From NCBI GenBank assembly GCA_945957335.1, contig CAMFLJ010000087.1, forward strand, positions 1 through 12,502: 12,502 bases of DNA, in the 5' to 3' direction. The notes beneath the pieces were generated by a model. The model was not told the origin of the DNA. It saw only the letters and a program-made list of their open reading frames with translations, and ran no database searches. Shown piece after piece: positions 1 to 5,675 of the stretch; position 1 is the first letter of the stretch, and the number at the start of each line of letters is the position of its first letter. Source of the DNA: an uncultured Actinomycetes bacterium. Lineage in GTDB: Bacteria > Actinomycetota > Acidimicrobiia > Acidimicrobiales > Acidimicrobilacustridaceae. A program made the translations under genes and the position numbers.

Positions 1-45
1 CGACCAGAGCCACCGGTCGAGGCGGGCCCGGTCGGGGTCGGTCAC
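1..45 (-). CDS. S4-domain RNA-binding protein, N-terminal fragment (Hsp15-like)
   Basis: Reading the minus strand from GTG at 45 gives 15 codons, VTDPDRARLDRWLWS, and the gene runs off the left edge. The RLDRWLW string is the opening of the S4 RNA-binding fold in Hsp15/HslR-type proteins, where RLDKWLW followed by a basic helix is typical. Known family members bind RNA, in E. coli stalled 50S subunits with nascent chain; that role is not shown here. The start codon overlaps the merR stop as GTGA (4 nt), which indicates translational coupling and one merR-S4 transcript. Only the first 15 residues are visible, so the family call rests on one short motif plus the tidy overlap; another S4 protein is possible. 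Confidence 0.6.
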   Translation of the reverse strand, partial: MTDPDRARLDRWLWS

Positions 46-428
46 GGCTCGGCCGCCACGGCGAGGGTGAGACAGCCGTCGTCGCCGCCGGCGCACACGT
101 CGGCCAGCGCCTCGAGGCGACGGCGCTGGTCCTGCAGGGCGGCGATCTCGACGTCGACCGACGCCAGGCGCTCGCGGGCGGCGGCCACCACGTCGTCGGT
201 GGCGCCGGCCGTGGCCGCGTCGAGCAGCTCGGTGATCTCGGCGAGCGTGAACCCGAGCACCTTGGCCCGCCGCACGAAGCGCAGCCGGTCCAGGTCGGAC
301 TCGGGGTAGCGCCGGTACCCGTCGCCGCGCTCGGGCTGGCGCAGCAGGCCGCGCCGCTCGTAGAAGCGCACGGTCTCGACGTTCACGCCGGCCGCGCGGG
401 CGAGCTCACCGATGGTGTAGGTCCCCAC
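42..428 (-). CDS. MerR-family transcriptional regulator, metal-sensor type
   Basis: A 128-residue protein. The N-terminal winged helix (about 4-70) has the family string YTIGELARAAGVNVETVRFY and GYRRY; a dimerisation helix follows (about 80-108), then a C-terminal loop with C112 and C119. Copper/gold sensors such as CueR have a similar C-x7-C loop, and the first Cys of the mercury and zinc sensors (near residue 79) is absent here, as in monovalent-metal sensors. A Cu(I)-like ligand is therefore possible but is inference; a thiol or redox signal is an alternative. I chose GTG at 428 because the proposed -10 ends 7 nt before it, giving a leaderless mRNA. The upstream ATG at 467 lies inside the promoter. 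It is co-transcribed with the S4 gene and probably controls the divergent thioredoxin. Confidence 0.9.
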   Translation of the reverse strand: MGTYTIGELARAAGVNVETVRFYERRGLLRQPERGDGYRRYPESDLDRLRFVRRAKVLGFTLAEITELLDAATAGATDDVVAAARERLASVDVEIAALQDQRRRLEALADVCAGGDDGCLTLAVAAEP

Positions 429-435
429 CCCCGGA

Positions 436-467
436 AGGCTACGGCCCGTACCCCGGTACGGGCGCAA
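436..467 (-). promoter_or_regulatory. MerR-type promoter/operator of merR itself
   Basis: On the minus strand, -35 TTGCGC (467-462) and -10 TAGCCT (441-436) are separated by 20 bp, the elongated spacer typical of MerR-activated promoters. The spacer region contains a perfect inverted repeat, GCCCGTACCGGGGTACGGGC (463-444), with 9-nt arms. Initiation about 7 nt beyond the -10 falls on the merR GTG. It shares 17 of 20 spacer bases with the promoter facing trx. Confidence 0.75.
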
Positions 468-517
468 GCCTTCGGTCGGTGTCGCTCCCGTCGGGCCGAG
501 TCGGAGCGAGAACCCCC

Positions 518-549
518 TTGACCCCGGACCGCAGTACGGGCCGTACGTT
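518..549 (+). promoter_or_regulatory. MerR-type promoter/operator of the thioredoxin operon
   Basis: -35 TTGACC (518-523) and -10 TACGTT (544-549) are 20 bp apart, with an imperfect dyad CCCCGGAC-CGCA-GTACGGGC between them. The layout matches mer and zntA promoters, which MerR proteins untwist to activate. Expected start is near 556, leaving about 40 nt of leader before the thioredoxin ATG. Confidence 0.75.
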
Positions 550-597
550 CACCTCCCGACCGGACGGACCGGCCGGGGGAGTGCCCGGGAGGTGCCC

Positions 598-945
598 ATG
601 TCGGTGCAGCGGTTGGACGAGCAGACCTTCGACGAGGTGGTCGGGGCGGCGACGGGCCCGGTGCTCGTCGACGTCACCGCGGAGTGGTGCGGGCCGTGCA
701 AGGCGATGGAGCCGGTGCTCGACGCGCTGGCCGAGGAGACGGCGGGGCGGCTGCTGGTCGTGTCGGTCGACGTCGACGAGGCGCCCGGCGTGGTGCGCCG
801 CCTCGGTGTCATGTCCTTCCCCACCCTGCTGGTGCTCGACGCCGGTGAGGAGCGGGCCCGGATGATCGGGGCCCGGGGGATCGGCCGCCTGCGCGACGAC
901 CTGCACCGCGCCGTCCCCGGCCTGGCCGGCGCCCCTGCGCGATGA
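598..945 (+). CDS. Thioredoxin
   Basis: A 115-residue single-domain thioredoxin, the usual size. It shows the active site WCGPC (C31 and C34), the preceding buried Asp at 25 in LVDV, and the cis-proline in SFPT (P75). It would act in the cytoplasm as a disulfide reductase, recycled by a thioredoxin reductase not present here. ATG at 598 is preceded by GGGAGG (587-592), 5 nt away; the in-frame GTG at 592 would overlap that ribosome site. It lies downstream of a MerR-type promoter and 9 nt ahead of the DUF3237 gene. The Ala/Gly/Pro-rich tail after residue 107 is not part of the fold. Which trx paralogue it is cannot be told. Confidence 0.95.
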   Translation: MSVQRLDEQTFDEVVGAATGPVLVDVTAEWCGPCKAMEPVLDALAEETAGRLLVVSVDVDEAPGVVRRLGVMSFPTLLVLDAGEERARMIGARGIGRLRDDLHRAVPGLAGAPAR

Positions 946-954
946 TCGGCCGCC

Positions 955-1377
955 ATGGAACTCACCCCGTTCGCCACGCTCACCCTCGCCACCGGATCCG
1001 AGGGCTTCTACATGCTCGGACCGACCCCGGCCGGCACGCGGATCATCCAGGAGATCCACAGTGCCGAGCTGCGCGGTGAGCGCATCAACGCCTCGGCCAT
1101 CGGGGCGTCGTCGGCCGATTGGCTGGCCATCGACGCGCAGGGCGTCGGCCTGTTCGACATCCGCATCACCATGAAGACCGACGACGACGCCATCGTGTAC
1201 CTGCGCTACTCGGGCCGCGCCGACTGGAGCGAGGGCCTGGGCAAGGGGCCGATCTACGTGGGCGCCGAGTTCGAGTCGGGCGACGAGCGCTACACGTGGC
1301 TCAACGCCCTGCACCTGTTCGGCAAGGGCGGCGTGGCCGACGGCGGCGTGCAGTACGAGTTCTTCCAGGGCTCCTGA
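955..1377 (+). CDS. DUF3237 family protein
   Basis: A 140-residue protein resembling DUF3237. Family-like features are a conserved SADWLAID turn, a strand with RITMKTDDDAIVYLRYSG (about 73-91), and a late R-Y-x-W-L-N segment (about 114-119). DUF3237 proteins are small beta-barrel-like proteins without an assigned activity. No signal peptide or membrane segment is visible, so it is probably cytoplasmic. The ATG lies 9 nt after the thioredoxin stop with no clear Shine-Dalgarno, so it is probably translated by re-initiation on the same mRNA. The thioredoxin and this protein would then respond together to MerR. The function remains unknown. Confidence 0.8.
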   Translation: MELTPFATLTLATGSEGFYMLGPTPAGTRIIQEIHSAELRGERINASAIGASSADWLAIDAQGVGLFDIRITMKTDDDAIVYLRYSGRADWSEGLGKGPIYVGAEFESGDERYTWLNALHLFGKGGVADGGVQYEFFQGS

Positions 1378-1406
1378 CCACGCCCGCTCCACCGTTCGCC
1401 ACCGCA

Positions 1407-1436
1407 CCCCGCCCCGGTCCGAGCGGCCGGGCGGGG
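1407..1436 (+). terminator. GC-rich hairpin after DUF3237, possible terminator
   Basis: CCCCGCCCCGG (1407-1417) can pair with CCGGGCGGGG (1427-1436) with one bulged C and a 9-nt loop. There is no T tract, so termination is only suggested by its position 30 nt after the stop codon and ahead of the next promoter. Confidence 0.35.
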
Positions 1437-1469
1437 GCGGCGTGCGCCGGGGTGCGACCCGTGGCACAC

Positions 1470-1497
1470 TTGGGCCCGATGTAAGGGGGCCTATTAG
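1470..1497 (+). promoter_or_regulatory. Candidate promoter of the flavin monooxygenase
   Basis: TTGGGC (1470-1475) and TATTAG (1492-1497) are 16 bp apart. The stretch GTAAG...CTATTAGAAC is one of the few AT-rich islands in the area. It would leave a leader of roughly 138 nt before the ATG at 1642. Confidence 0.5.
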
Positions 1498-1591
1498 AAC
1501 CTCGCCAGCGCGCCTCACGCCCACGCGTGCGGCGCACCGGCGGGTCCACCTCCGTGCGTCGCGAGGCCTGGCCTCACCCGTTCGCAACACC

Positions 1592-1608
1592 GTGCCGCAC
1601 CGCGGCAC
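1592..1608 (+). promoter_or_regulatory. Short hairpin in the leader of the flavin monooxygenase
   Basis: GTGCCGC (1592-1598) and GCGGCAC (1602-1608) form a perfect 7-bp stem with loop ACC, ending 19 nt before the GGAGG ribosome site. It may stabilise the leader or act as a protein site. Nothing else was recognised in the long leader between 1500 and 1627. Confidence 0.35.
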
Positions 1609-1641
1609 CTCACCCCGAGACACACACGGAGGCACCGCGCC

Positions 1642-2877
1642 ATGGAGTTCGCCATCTTCCTCAACGGGTTCATCCCGGGGCCCGCGGCCCACGACACGAA
1701 CATGCAGCACCTGTCGTACCAGCGCGAGGCCGAGTACGCGATCTTCGCCGACAAGCACAACTGGAAGTACTGCTGGCTGGGCGAGCACCACGGCCTCACC
1801 GAGTACTCCCAGCTGTCGGCCCCCGAGGTCGCCATCGGCTACCTCGCCGCCCAGACCGACTACATCCACCTGGGCACGGCCATCAACAGCCTCTCGCCCC
1901 GCAAGGAGCACCCGGTCCGGTACGCCGAGCGCGCCGCGACCATGGACCACTACACGAACAACCGCTTCGAGTGGGGCACCGGCCGCGGCGCCGGCTCCCA
2001 CGAGATGAAGTCGTTCAACATCATGGACAAGGACTCGACCAAGCCCGAGTGGAACGAGGTCGTCCGCGAGATCCCGAAGATGTGGGAGCTCACCGACTAC
2101 GAGTTCCACGGCGAGACCTTCACCGTGCCCACCCCGCACAACGTGCTCCCGAAGCCCTACGGCAAGGGCCACCCCCCGATCTGGGTCGCCTGTGGCAACC
2201 CGCCCACCTTCAAGACCGCGGGTGAGATGGGCATCGGCGCCATCGCCTTCAACTTCGAGCCGATCTTCGCCCTGCGCGGCCGCATCGAGGCCTACAAGGA
2301 GGGCATCGCCAACTGCACCGAGCCCATCGGCCAGTTCAAGAACGACAACGTGATGATCACCAACTCGGTGATCTGCTGCGAGACCCGTGAGGAGGCCCGT
2401 GCCATCGCCCTGCGCGAGGGCCGTGGCTACCTCGTGTCGATGGTGAACCTCTACCACGACACCATGCCCAAGAGCACCGACGGCATCACCTGGCCGGCCA
2501 AGCCGCTGTCGCTCTACGACATCGTGCAGACCGGCATCGACGGCGACGAGCTCCTCGACAACCTCATCGAGGGTGGCTACATGCTCGTCGGCACCCCCGA
2601 CGAGGTGTGCGAGCAGATCGCCGCCTGGGGCGACGTCGGCATGGACCAGCTGGCGTTCGGCCTGCCGATCGAGGGCCTGCACCACGAGGAGATCCTGGCC
2701 ACCCTCGAGCTCTTCGGTGACAAGGTCATCCCCGAGTTCGACAAGGACCGCAAGCACTCCACCGACTACTACCGCGAGACCGCTCAGCCGAAGTACGGCG
2801 CCTTCTCGCAGCCGTTCCCGGAGGACGTCGAGTGGCCGACGCTGCTGCCGGCCGGGGCCCTCAAGCCCCTCTCCTGA
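1642..2877 (+). CDS. LLM-class flavin-dependent oxidoreductase (luciferase-like)
   Basis: A 411-residue bacterial-luciferase-fold monooxygenase. Family marks are WLGEHHG (45-51), LGTAINSL (78-85), HPVRYAERAATMDH (90-103) with R-F-E-W-G-T-G-R-G (108-116) at the flavin site, PPIWVACGNP in the middle, and a late GTPDEVCEQI segment (the usual GTPEEV helix). Members use reduced FMN or F420 and O2 to oxidise varied substrates; the substrate here cannot be read. ATG is preceded by GGAGG (1628-1632) at 9 nt. The coding region uses almost only C-ending Asn, Phe, Tyr and Ile codons and is rich in Lys/Asn/Tyr, which suggests strong expression. The length exceeds the usual 330-380 because of a tail with many Pro after about 370. 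It is followed after 19 nt by a TetR gene. Confidence 0.9.
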   Translation: MEFAIFLNGFIPGPAAHDTNMQHLSYQREAEYAIFADKHNWKYCWLGEHHGLTEYSQLSAPEVAIGYLAAQTDYIHLGTAINSLSPRKEHPVRYAERAATMDHYTNNRFEWGTGRGAGSHEMKSFNIMDKDSTKPEWNEVVREIPKMWELTDYEFHGETFTVPTPHNVLPKPYGKGHPPIWVACGNPPTFKTAGEMGIGAIAFNFEPIFALRGRIEAYKEGIANCTEPIGQFKNDNVMITNSVICCETREEARAIALREGRGYLVSMVNLYHDTMPKSTDGITWPAKPLSLYDIVQTGIDGDELLDNLIEGGYMLVGTPDEVCEQIAAWGDVGMDQLAFGLPIEGLHHEEILATLELFGDKVIPEFDKDRKHSTDYYRETAQPKYGAFSQPFPEDVEWPTLLPAGALKPLS

Positions 2878-2896
2878 GCCGACCCGGCGAGAGCCC

Positions 2897-3547
2897 GTGC
2901 CCCGCGACGCCACCGCCACCCGTGAGGCGCTCCTGCGCCAGGCGGAGCGGTTGTTCGCGAGGCGCGGGCTCTACCAGGTCCAGGTCCGCGAGATCGTGCA
3001 GGCCGCCGGCCAGCGCAACGTCTCGGCCCTGAACTACCACTTCGGCTCCCGCGAGGGGGTCGTCGAGGCCATCCTCGCCCGCCACGGCGAGCCCACCGAC
3101 GTGGCCCGCGGCGAGCTGCTCGCCGTCGTGGGTCGCGACGGCACCACCCGCGACCTCGTGGCCGCGCTGGTGGTGCCGTACACCGCGCACCTCGAGACCC
3201 CCGACGGGCGCGACTACCTGCGCATCGTGGCCCAGCTGTCGGCCACGTTCTCGAGCTGGCGGGTGCTGGGGCCGGGCACCGGCCCGCGCCTCATCGAGAT
3301 CCTCACCATCCTCGAGGGGAGGGCCTCGGGGCTGCCCGACGCCCTCCGCTCCGAGCGGGTCGTCGAGCTGATCATGCTCATGACCGTGGCCGCCTCCGAG
3401 CGGGCCCGGGTGCTCGAGAAGGGCCCCGACCAGGAGCTCGACCACGCCACCTTCGCGGCCAACCTCACCGACGTGCTGGTGGGCGTGCTCGAGGCGCCGC
3501 TGCGGGGCCCGCTGCCCGGCGTGGTGGTCGAGGCCGAGGCCGGCTGA
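2897..3547 (+). CDS. TetR/AcrR-family transcriptional regulator
   Basis: A 216-residue protein. The N-terminal helix-turn-helix (about 8-57) reads ALLRQAERLFARRG, then VREIVQAAG and NVSALNYHFGSREGVVEAIL, the canonical TetR pattern. The rest is helical ligand-binding and dimerisation domain. I chose GTG at 2897 because the family motif begins about 10 residues later and the upstream frame overlaps the monooxygenase. It lies 19 nt after the monooxygenase stop, so the two probably share an mRNA, and the regulator may respond to a substrate or product of that enzyme. The ligand is unknown, and I did not find a convincing TetR palindrome at the promoter at 1470-1497. Confidence 0.9.
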   Translation: MPRDATATREALLRQAERLFARRGLYQVQVREIVQAAGQRNVSALNYHFGSREGVVEAILARHGEPTDVARGELLAVVGRDGTTRDLVAALVVPYTAHLETPDGRDYLRIVAQLSATFSSWRVLGPGTGPRLIEILTILEGRASGLPDALRSERVVELIMLMTVAASERARVLEKGPDQELDHATFAANLTDVLVGVLEAPLRGPLPGVVVEAEAG

Positions 3548-3575
3548 GCTTCCGCCCTGGGCCGTGCCCTCGCGT

Positions 3576-4202
3576 TCAGCTCGAGGTCGGGGTGGGCACC
3601 GACGTGGCCCGGCGGTCGGCCTCGCAGGCCTCGCGGCTGTGGCACCCGGCGAGGTGGTCGTCGACCAAACCGAGCGACTGCATGGCGGCGTAGGCCGTGG
3701 TGGGCCCGACGAAGCGGAAGCCGCGCCGCTTCAGGTCCTTGGCCAGCGCCGTCGACTCGGGCGTGATCGAGGCGATGTCGCCCATCGTGGCCGGCGCCGG
3801 CCGGGCCCGGTCGGGCTCGTAGGACCAGATGAGGGCGGCCAGCGAGCCGAGGTCGGCCTGCACCTCGAGCGTGGCGCGGGAGTTGGCGATGGCGGCCTCG
3901 ATCTTGCCGCGGTGGCGGACGATGCCCGCGTCGGCGAGCAGGCGGGAGACGTCGGTGTCGTCGAAGCGGGCCACCCGTGCGGGCTCGAAGCCGCTGAACG
4001 CGGAGCGGAACCCCTCGCGCTTGCGCAGGATCGTGAGCCACGAGAGCCCGGACTGGAAGCCCTCGAGGCAGACCTTCTCGAAGAGCCGCACGTCGTCGAC
4101 CACGGGTCTGCCCCACTCGTCGTCGTGGTAGGCGACGTAGTCGGCGCTGCCGAGGCACCAGCCGCACCGGGGCAGCCCGTCGTCGCCGGGCGTGGCCCCC
4201 AT
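3576..4202 (-). CDS. tag: DNA-3-methyladenine glycosylase I
   Basis: A 208-residue protein closely following E. coli Tag: RCGWC near the start, YVAYHDDEWG, LFEKVCLEGFQSGLSWLTILRKRE, AGIVRHRGKI, KRRGFRFVGPTTAYAAMQ and LVDDHLAGC. The zinc ligands of Tag (Cys of RCGW, His of YHD, His and Cys of DHxxGC) and the active-site Glu of CLEG are all present. It removes 3-methyladenine from alkylated DNA, starting base excision repair. ATG at 4202 is used because it already precedes RCGW by 11 residues. GTG at 4220 forms a GTGA overlap with the upstream HxlR stop and is a serious alternative. Either way it is co-transcribed with HxlR. It converges on the TetR gene with only 28 nt between them. Confidence 0.95.
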   Translation of the reverse strand: MGATPGDDGLPRCGWCLGSADYVAYHDDEWGRPVVDDVRLFEKVCLEGFQSGLSWLTILRKREGFRSAFSGFEPARVARFDDTDVSRLLADAGIVRHRGKIEAAIANSRATLEVQADLGSLAALIWSYEPDRARPAPATMGDIASITPESTALAKDLKRRGFRFVGPTTAYAAMQSLGLVDDHLAGCHSREACEADRRATSVPTPTSS

Positions 4203-4216
4203 GGACGGCCAGTCGG

Positions 4217-4711
4217 TCACCGGCGGCGCAGCTTCAGCAGCTCGACGAAGGGGGAGTGCTCGTCGGCACCGGCGCCGGCGACGAGCTTGAGGTCGCGCTG
4301 CTCGAGCAGGTCGCCGCACTCGCTGCAGTGGGGCTCGACGGTGGTGACGTGGCCGCAGGTGCGGTGCACGAGGTCGGTGGGCGGGCCCGCATCGGGGGCC
4401 TCCCAGCGGTCACCCCAGCGGCGCATGGCGTCGACGACCTCCCAGAGGTCGCGGCCCTTCTCGGTGAGGCGGTAGTCGTAGCGGGGCGGGTGCTCCTGGT
4501 AGGGCACCTTCTCGAGGACGCCCTGCTCGACCAGGCGGCCGAGGCGGTCGTTGAGCACGTTCCGGGAGATGCCGAGGTGGCGCTGGAAGTCGTCGAAGCG
4601 CGACAGCCCCAACAGGGCGTCGCGGACGATCAGCAGCGACCACCACTCGCCCACGACCTCGAGGGTCTGCGCGACCGAGCAGTTCATCTCGGAGAAGCTC
4701 ACCCGTTGCAC
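4217..4711 (-). CDS. HxlR-family winged-helix regulator with C-terminal Cys cluster
   Basis: A 164-residue protein. The HxlR core spans about 9-105: NCSVAQTLEVVGEWWSLLIVRD, FDDFQRHLGISRNVLNDRL as the recognition helix, and RYDYRLTEKGRDLW as the wing. C11 sits at the position of the redox or electrophile-sensing Cys of relatives such as YodB and HypR. After the core there is a possible zinc site, TCGHV (about residue 121) and CSECG (about 131). GTG at 4711 is chosen because homologues start a few residues before SF-x-x-M and a -10 TACCCT lies 7 nt upstream, implying a leaderless mRNA; GTG 4702 and ATG 4687 are alternatives. It overlaps or abuts tag, so it may control alkylation repair. Confidence 0.88.
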   Translation of the reverse strand: MQRVSFSEMNCSVAQTLEVVGEWWSLLIVRDALLGLSRFDDFQRHLGISRNVLNDRLGRLVEQGVLEKVPYQEHPPRYDYRLTEKGRDLWEVVDAMRRWGDRWEAPDAGPPTDLVHRTCGHVTTVEPHCSECGDLLEQRDLKLVAGAGADEHSPFVELLKLRRR

Positions 4712-4718
4712 GCCTCCC

Positions 4719-4724
4719 AGGGTA
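4719..4724 (-). promoter_or_regulatory. -10 box of hxlR-tag operon (leaderless)
   Basis: TACCCT on the minus strand, with 7 nt (GGGAGGC) to the GTG at 4711. No good -35 is seen. GGGAGG would lie in front of the transcript start rather than act as a ribosome site, unless translation begins at 4702. Confidence 0.45.
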
Positions 4725-4765
4725 GAGGGTTGCGTCACGCGATGCTGTCCATCGGCTGGTGCCGG

Positions 4766-4771
4766 TAGCGT
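4766..4771 (+). promoter_or_regulatory. -10 box of the small membrane protein/thioesterase operon (leaderless)
   Basis: TAGCGT, 6 nt before the ATG at 4778, with no Shine-Dalgarno in between. Weak -35 (TGCTGT at 17 bp). It diverges from the hxlR promoter; the two -10 boxes are about 41 bp apart. Confidence 0.45.
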
Positions 4772-4777
4772 GCCCGC

Positions 4778-5086
4778 ATGCCTTCGATCCCGACCGCTCC
4801 CCTCGTCGCCACCGGTCTGGTGGGCGGCTACCTCGTCGCCCGTGAGACCGGGGTGCGCCCCCTCGGTGGCGCGGTGCTCGGCGCCGCCGGCCTGCTGGCC
4901 GGCCGACGCTGGCTGCGCACCACCGGCCCCGCCACCACCGCGGTGCTGGCGGGCGTCTACCTCGGCGGCTTCGGCGCCAGCCACCCCCTCGCCAAGAAGA
5001 TCGGTGCCTGGCCCGCGGTGCTCACGGTGGCCGCCACCTCGGCCACCGCGGCCTGGCTCCTCGCCGACCGTCGGGGTGCCCGATGA
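4778..5086 (+). CDS. Small hydrophobic membrane protein, unknown function
   Basis: A 102-residue protein rich in Ala, Gly, Leu and Val, with about four possible membrane segments: 7-21, 29-42, 51-67 and 78-95. Basic residues lie between and after them (RRWLR at 43-47, KK at 73-74, RRGAR at the end), which suggests the loops and C-terminus are cytoplasmic. No enzyme motif is seen. The stop overlaps the next start by ATGA, so it is coupled to the thioesterase. I do not recognise a named family. A helper or membrane anchor for lipid-related chemistry is only a guess from the neighbour. Confidence 0.75.
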   Translation: MPSIPTAPLVATGLVGGYLVARETGVRPLGGAVLGAAGLLAGRRWLRTTGPATTAVLAGVYLGGFGASHPLAKKIGAWPAVLTVAATSATAAWLLADRRGAR

Positions 5087-5508
5087 GCGAGGCGGGTGGT
5101 GTCAGCCGGTCCGGCCCGGCGGTCGGGCCCCTCCCGGGCTTCGACGGCCTCGTCGGCACCGTCATAGACGAGCTCTACCCCGACCGCGTGGTCGCCCACG
5201 TCGACCTCGGCCCCCAGCACCACCAGCCCTTCGGCATCGTCCACGGCGGCGTCTACTGCACCCTCGTCGAGGTCGTCGGCAGCATCGCCGGCTCCCTGAA
5301 CGCACCCGAGGGCAAGGTCGTGGTCGGGGTCAACAACAACACCCACTTCCTGGCGTCGATGAGCGAGGGCCGCGTGGTGGCCACCGCCACCCCGATCTCG
5401 CGCGGTCGCACCCAGCAGCTCTGGAACATCGACGTGGTGCGCGAGTCCGATGGGCGCCTCGTGGCCACCGGACAGCTCCGGTTGCAGGCGATCGACGCAG
5501 GCTCCTGA
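5083..5508 (+). CDS. PaaI-family hotdog-fold thioesterase
   Basis: A 141-residue protein with the hotdog signature: GIVHGGVYCTLVE (51-63), where HGG and the following acidic residue E63 match the PaaI active site, then VGVNNNTHFLAS (81-92) as the second conserved strand, and the core strands GRVVATATPISRG and LWNIDVV. Members hydrolyse acyl-CoA thioesters in the cytoplasm, often aromatic or hydroxyphenyl ones; the acyl group here is unknown. The first 20 residues are Gly/Pro-rich and outside the fold. ATG at 5083 overlaps the preceding stop (ATGA). It ends just ahead of a GC-rich hairpin. Confidence 0.9.
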   Translation: MSEAGGVSRSGPAVGPLPGFDGLVGTVIDELYPDRVVAHVDLGPQHHQPFGIVHGGVYCTLVEVVGSIAGSLNAPEGKVVVGVNNNTHFLASMSEGRVVATATPISRGRTQQLWNIDVVRESDGRLVATGQLRLQAIDAGS

Positions 5509-5536
5509 CCTGGACCTTTCGTCGGCAAACCACTTT

Positions 5537-5554
5537 GCGCGCGTGTGGGCGCGC
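5537..5554 (+). terminator. Hairpin after the thioesterase gene
   Basis: GCGCGC (5537-5542), loop GTGTGG, GCGCGC (5549-5554): a perfect 6-bp GC stem 28 nt after the stop codon. There is no T tract, so it is a weak terminator candidate. Confidence 0.4.
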
Positions 5555-5602
5555 TCCCCGTCGACCGTTGGTGAAAACTGCATGACGGAGCCCTGAGAGG
5601 CC

Positions 5603-5631
5603 TTGTCGGGCTTCCTCGCGCGGTGTCTCAT
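5603..5631 (+). promoter_or_regulatory. Candidate promoter of the stalked membrane protein
   Basis: TTGTCG (5603-5608) and TCTCAT (5626-5631) are spaced by 17 bp. The expected start is near 5638, giving a 38-nt leader with GGGGAG (5661-5666) 9 nt before the ATG. Confidence 0.4.
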
Positions 5632-5675
5632 CCCTGCGTCGGCGACGACGGCGTGGGAGTGGGGAGCAGTCAGGG

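Noticed and set aside
429..467. Upstream ATG start for merR at 467
   Set aside because: It would translate through the MerR palindrome and promoter, and adds 13 residues not found in the family.
439..2919. An 826-codon open frame on the minus strand
   Set aside because: It lies antisense to the thioredoxin, DUF3237 and monooxygenase genes, all with clear family motifs. Its protein is Val/Gly/Arg-rich repeats of G-V-V-V type, typical of antisense frames in GC-rich DNA.
3548..3575. Terminator between the TetR and tag genes
   Set aside because: Only a 4-bp GGGC/GCCC stem with a 3-nt loop is present, which is no more than expected by chance in this composition.
4712..4984. N-terminal extension of the HxlR frame to 4984
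   Set aside because: The extra residues are Gly/Ala/Gln-rich, lie opposite the divergent membrane protein gene and precede a -10 box.
4778..5508. Toxin-antitoxin or defence pair (small membrane protein plus neighbour)
   Set aside because: The partner is a clear PaaI thioesterase and the small protein has four hydrophobic segments without toxin features.
5582..5596. Four-codon mini-frame ATGACGGAGCCCTGA as a leader peptide
   Set aside because: It lies upstream of the candidate promoter at 5603-5631, has no ribosome site and such short frames arise by chance.
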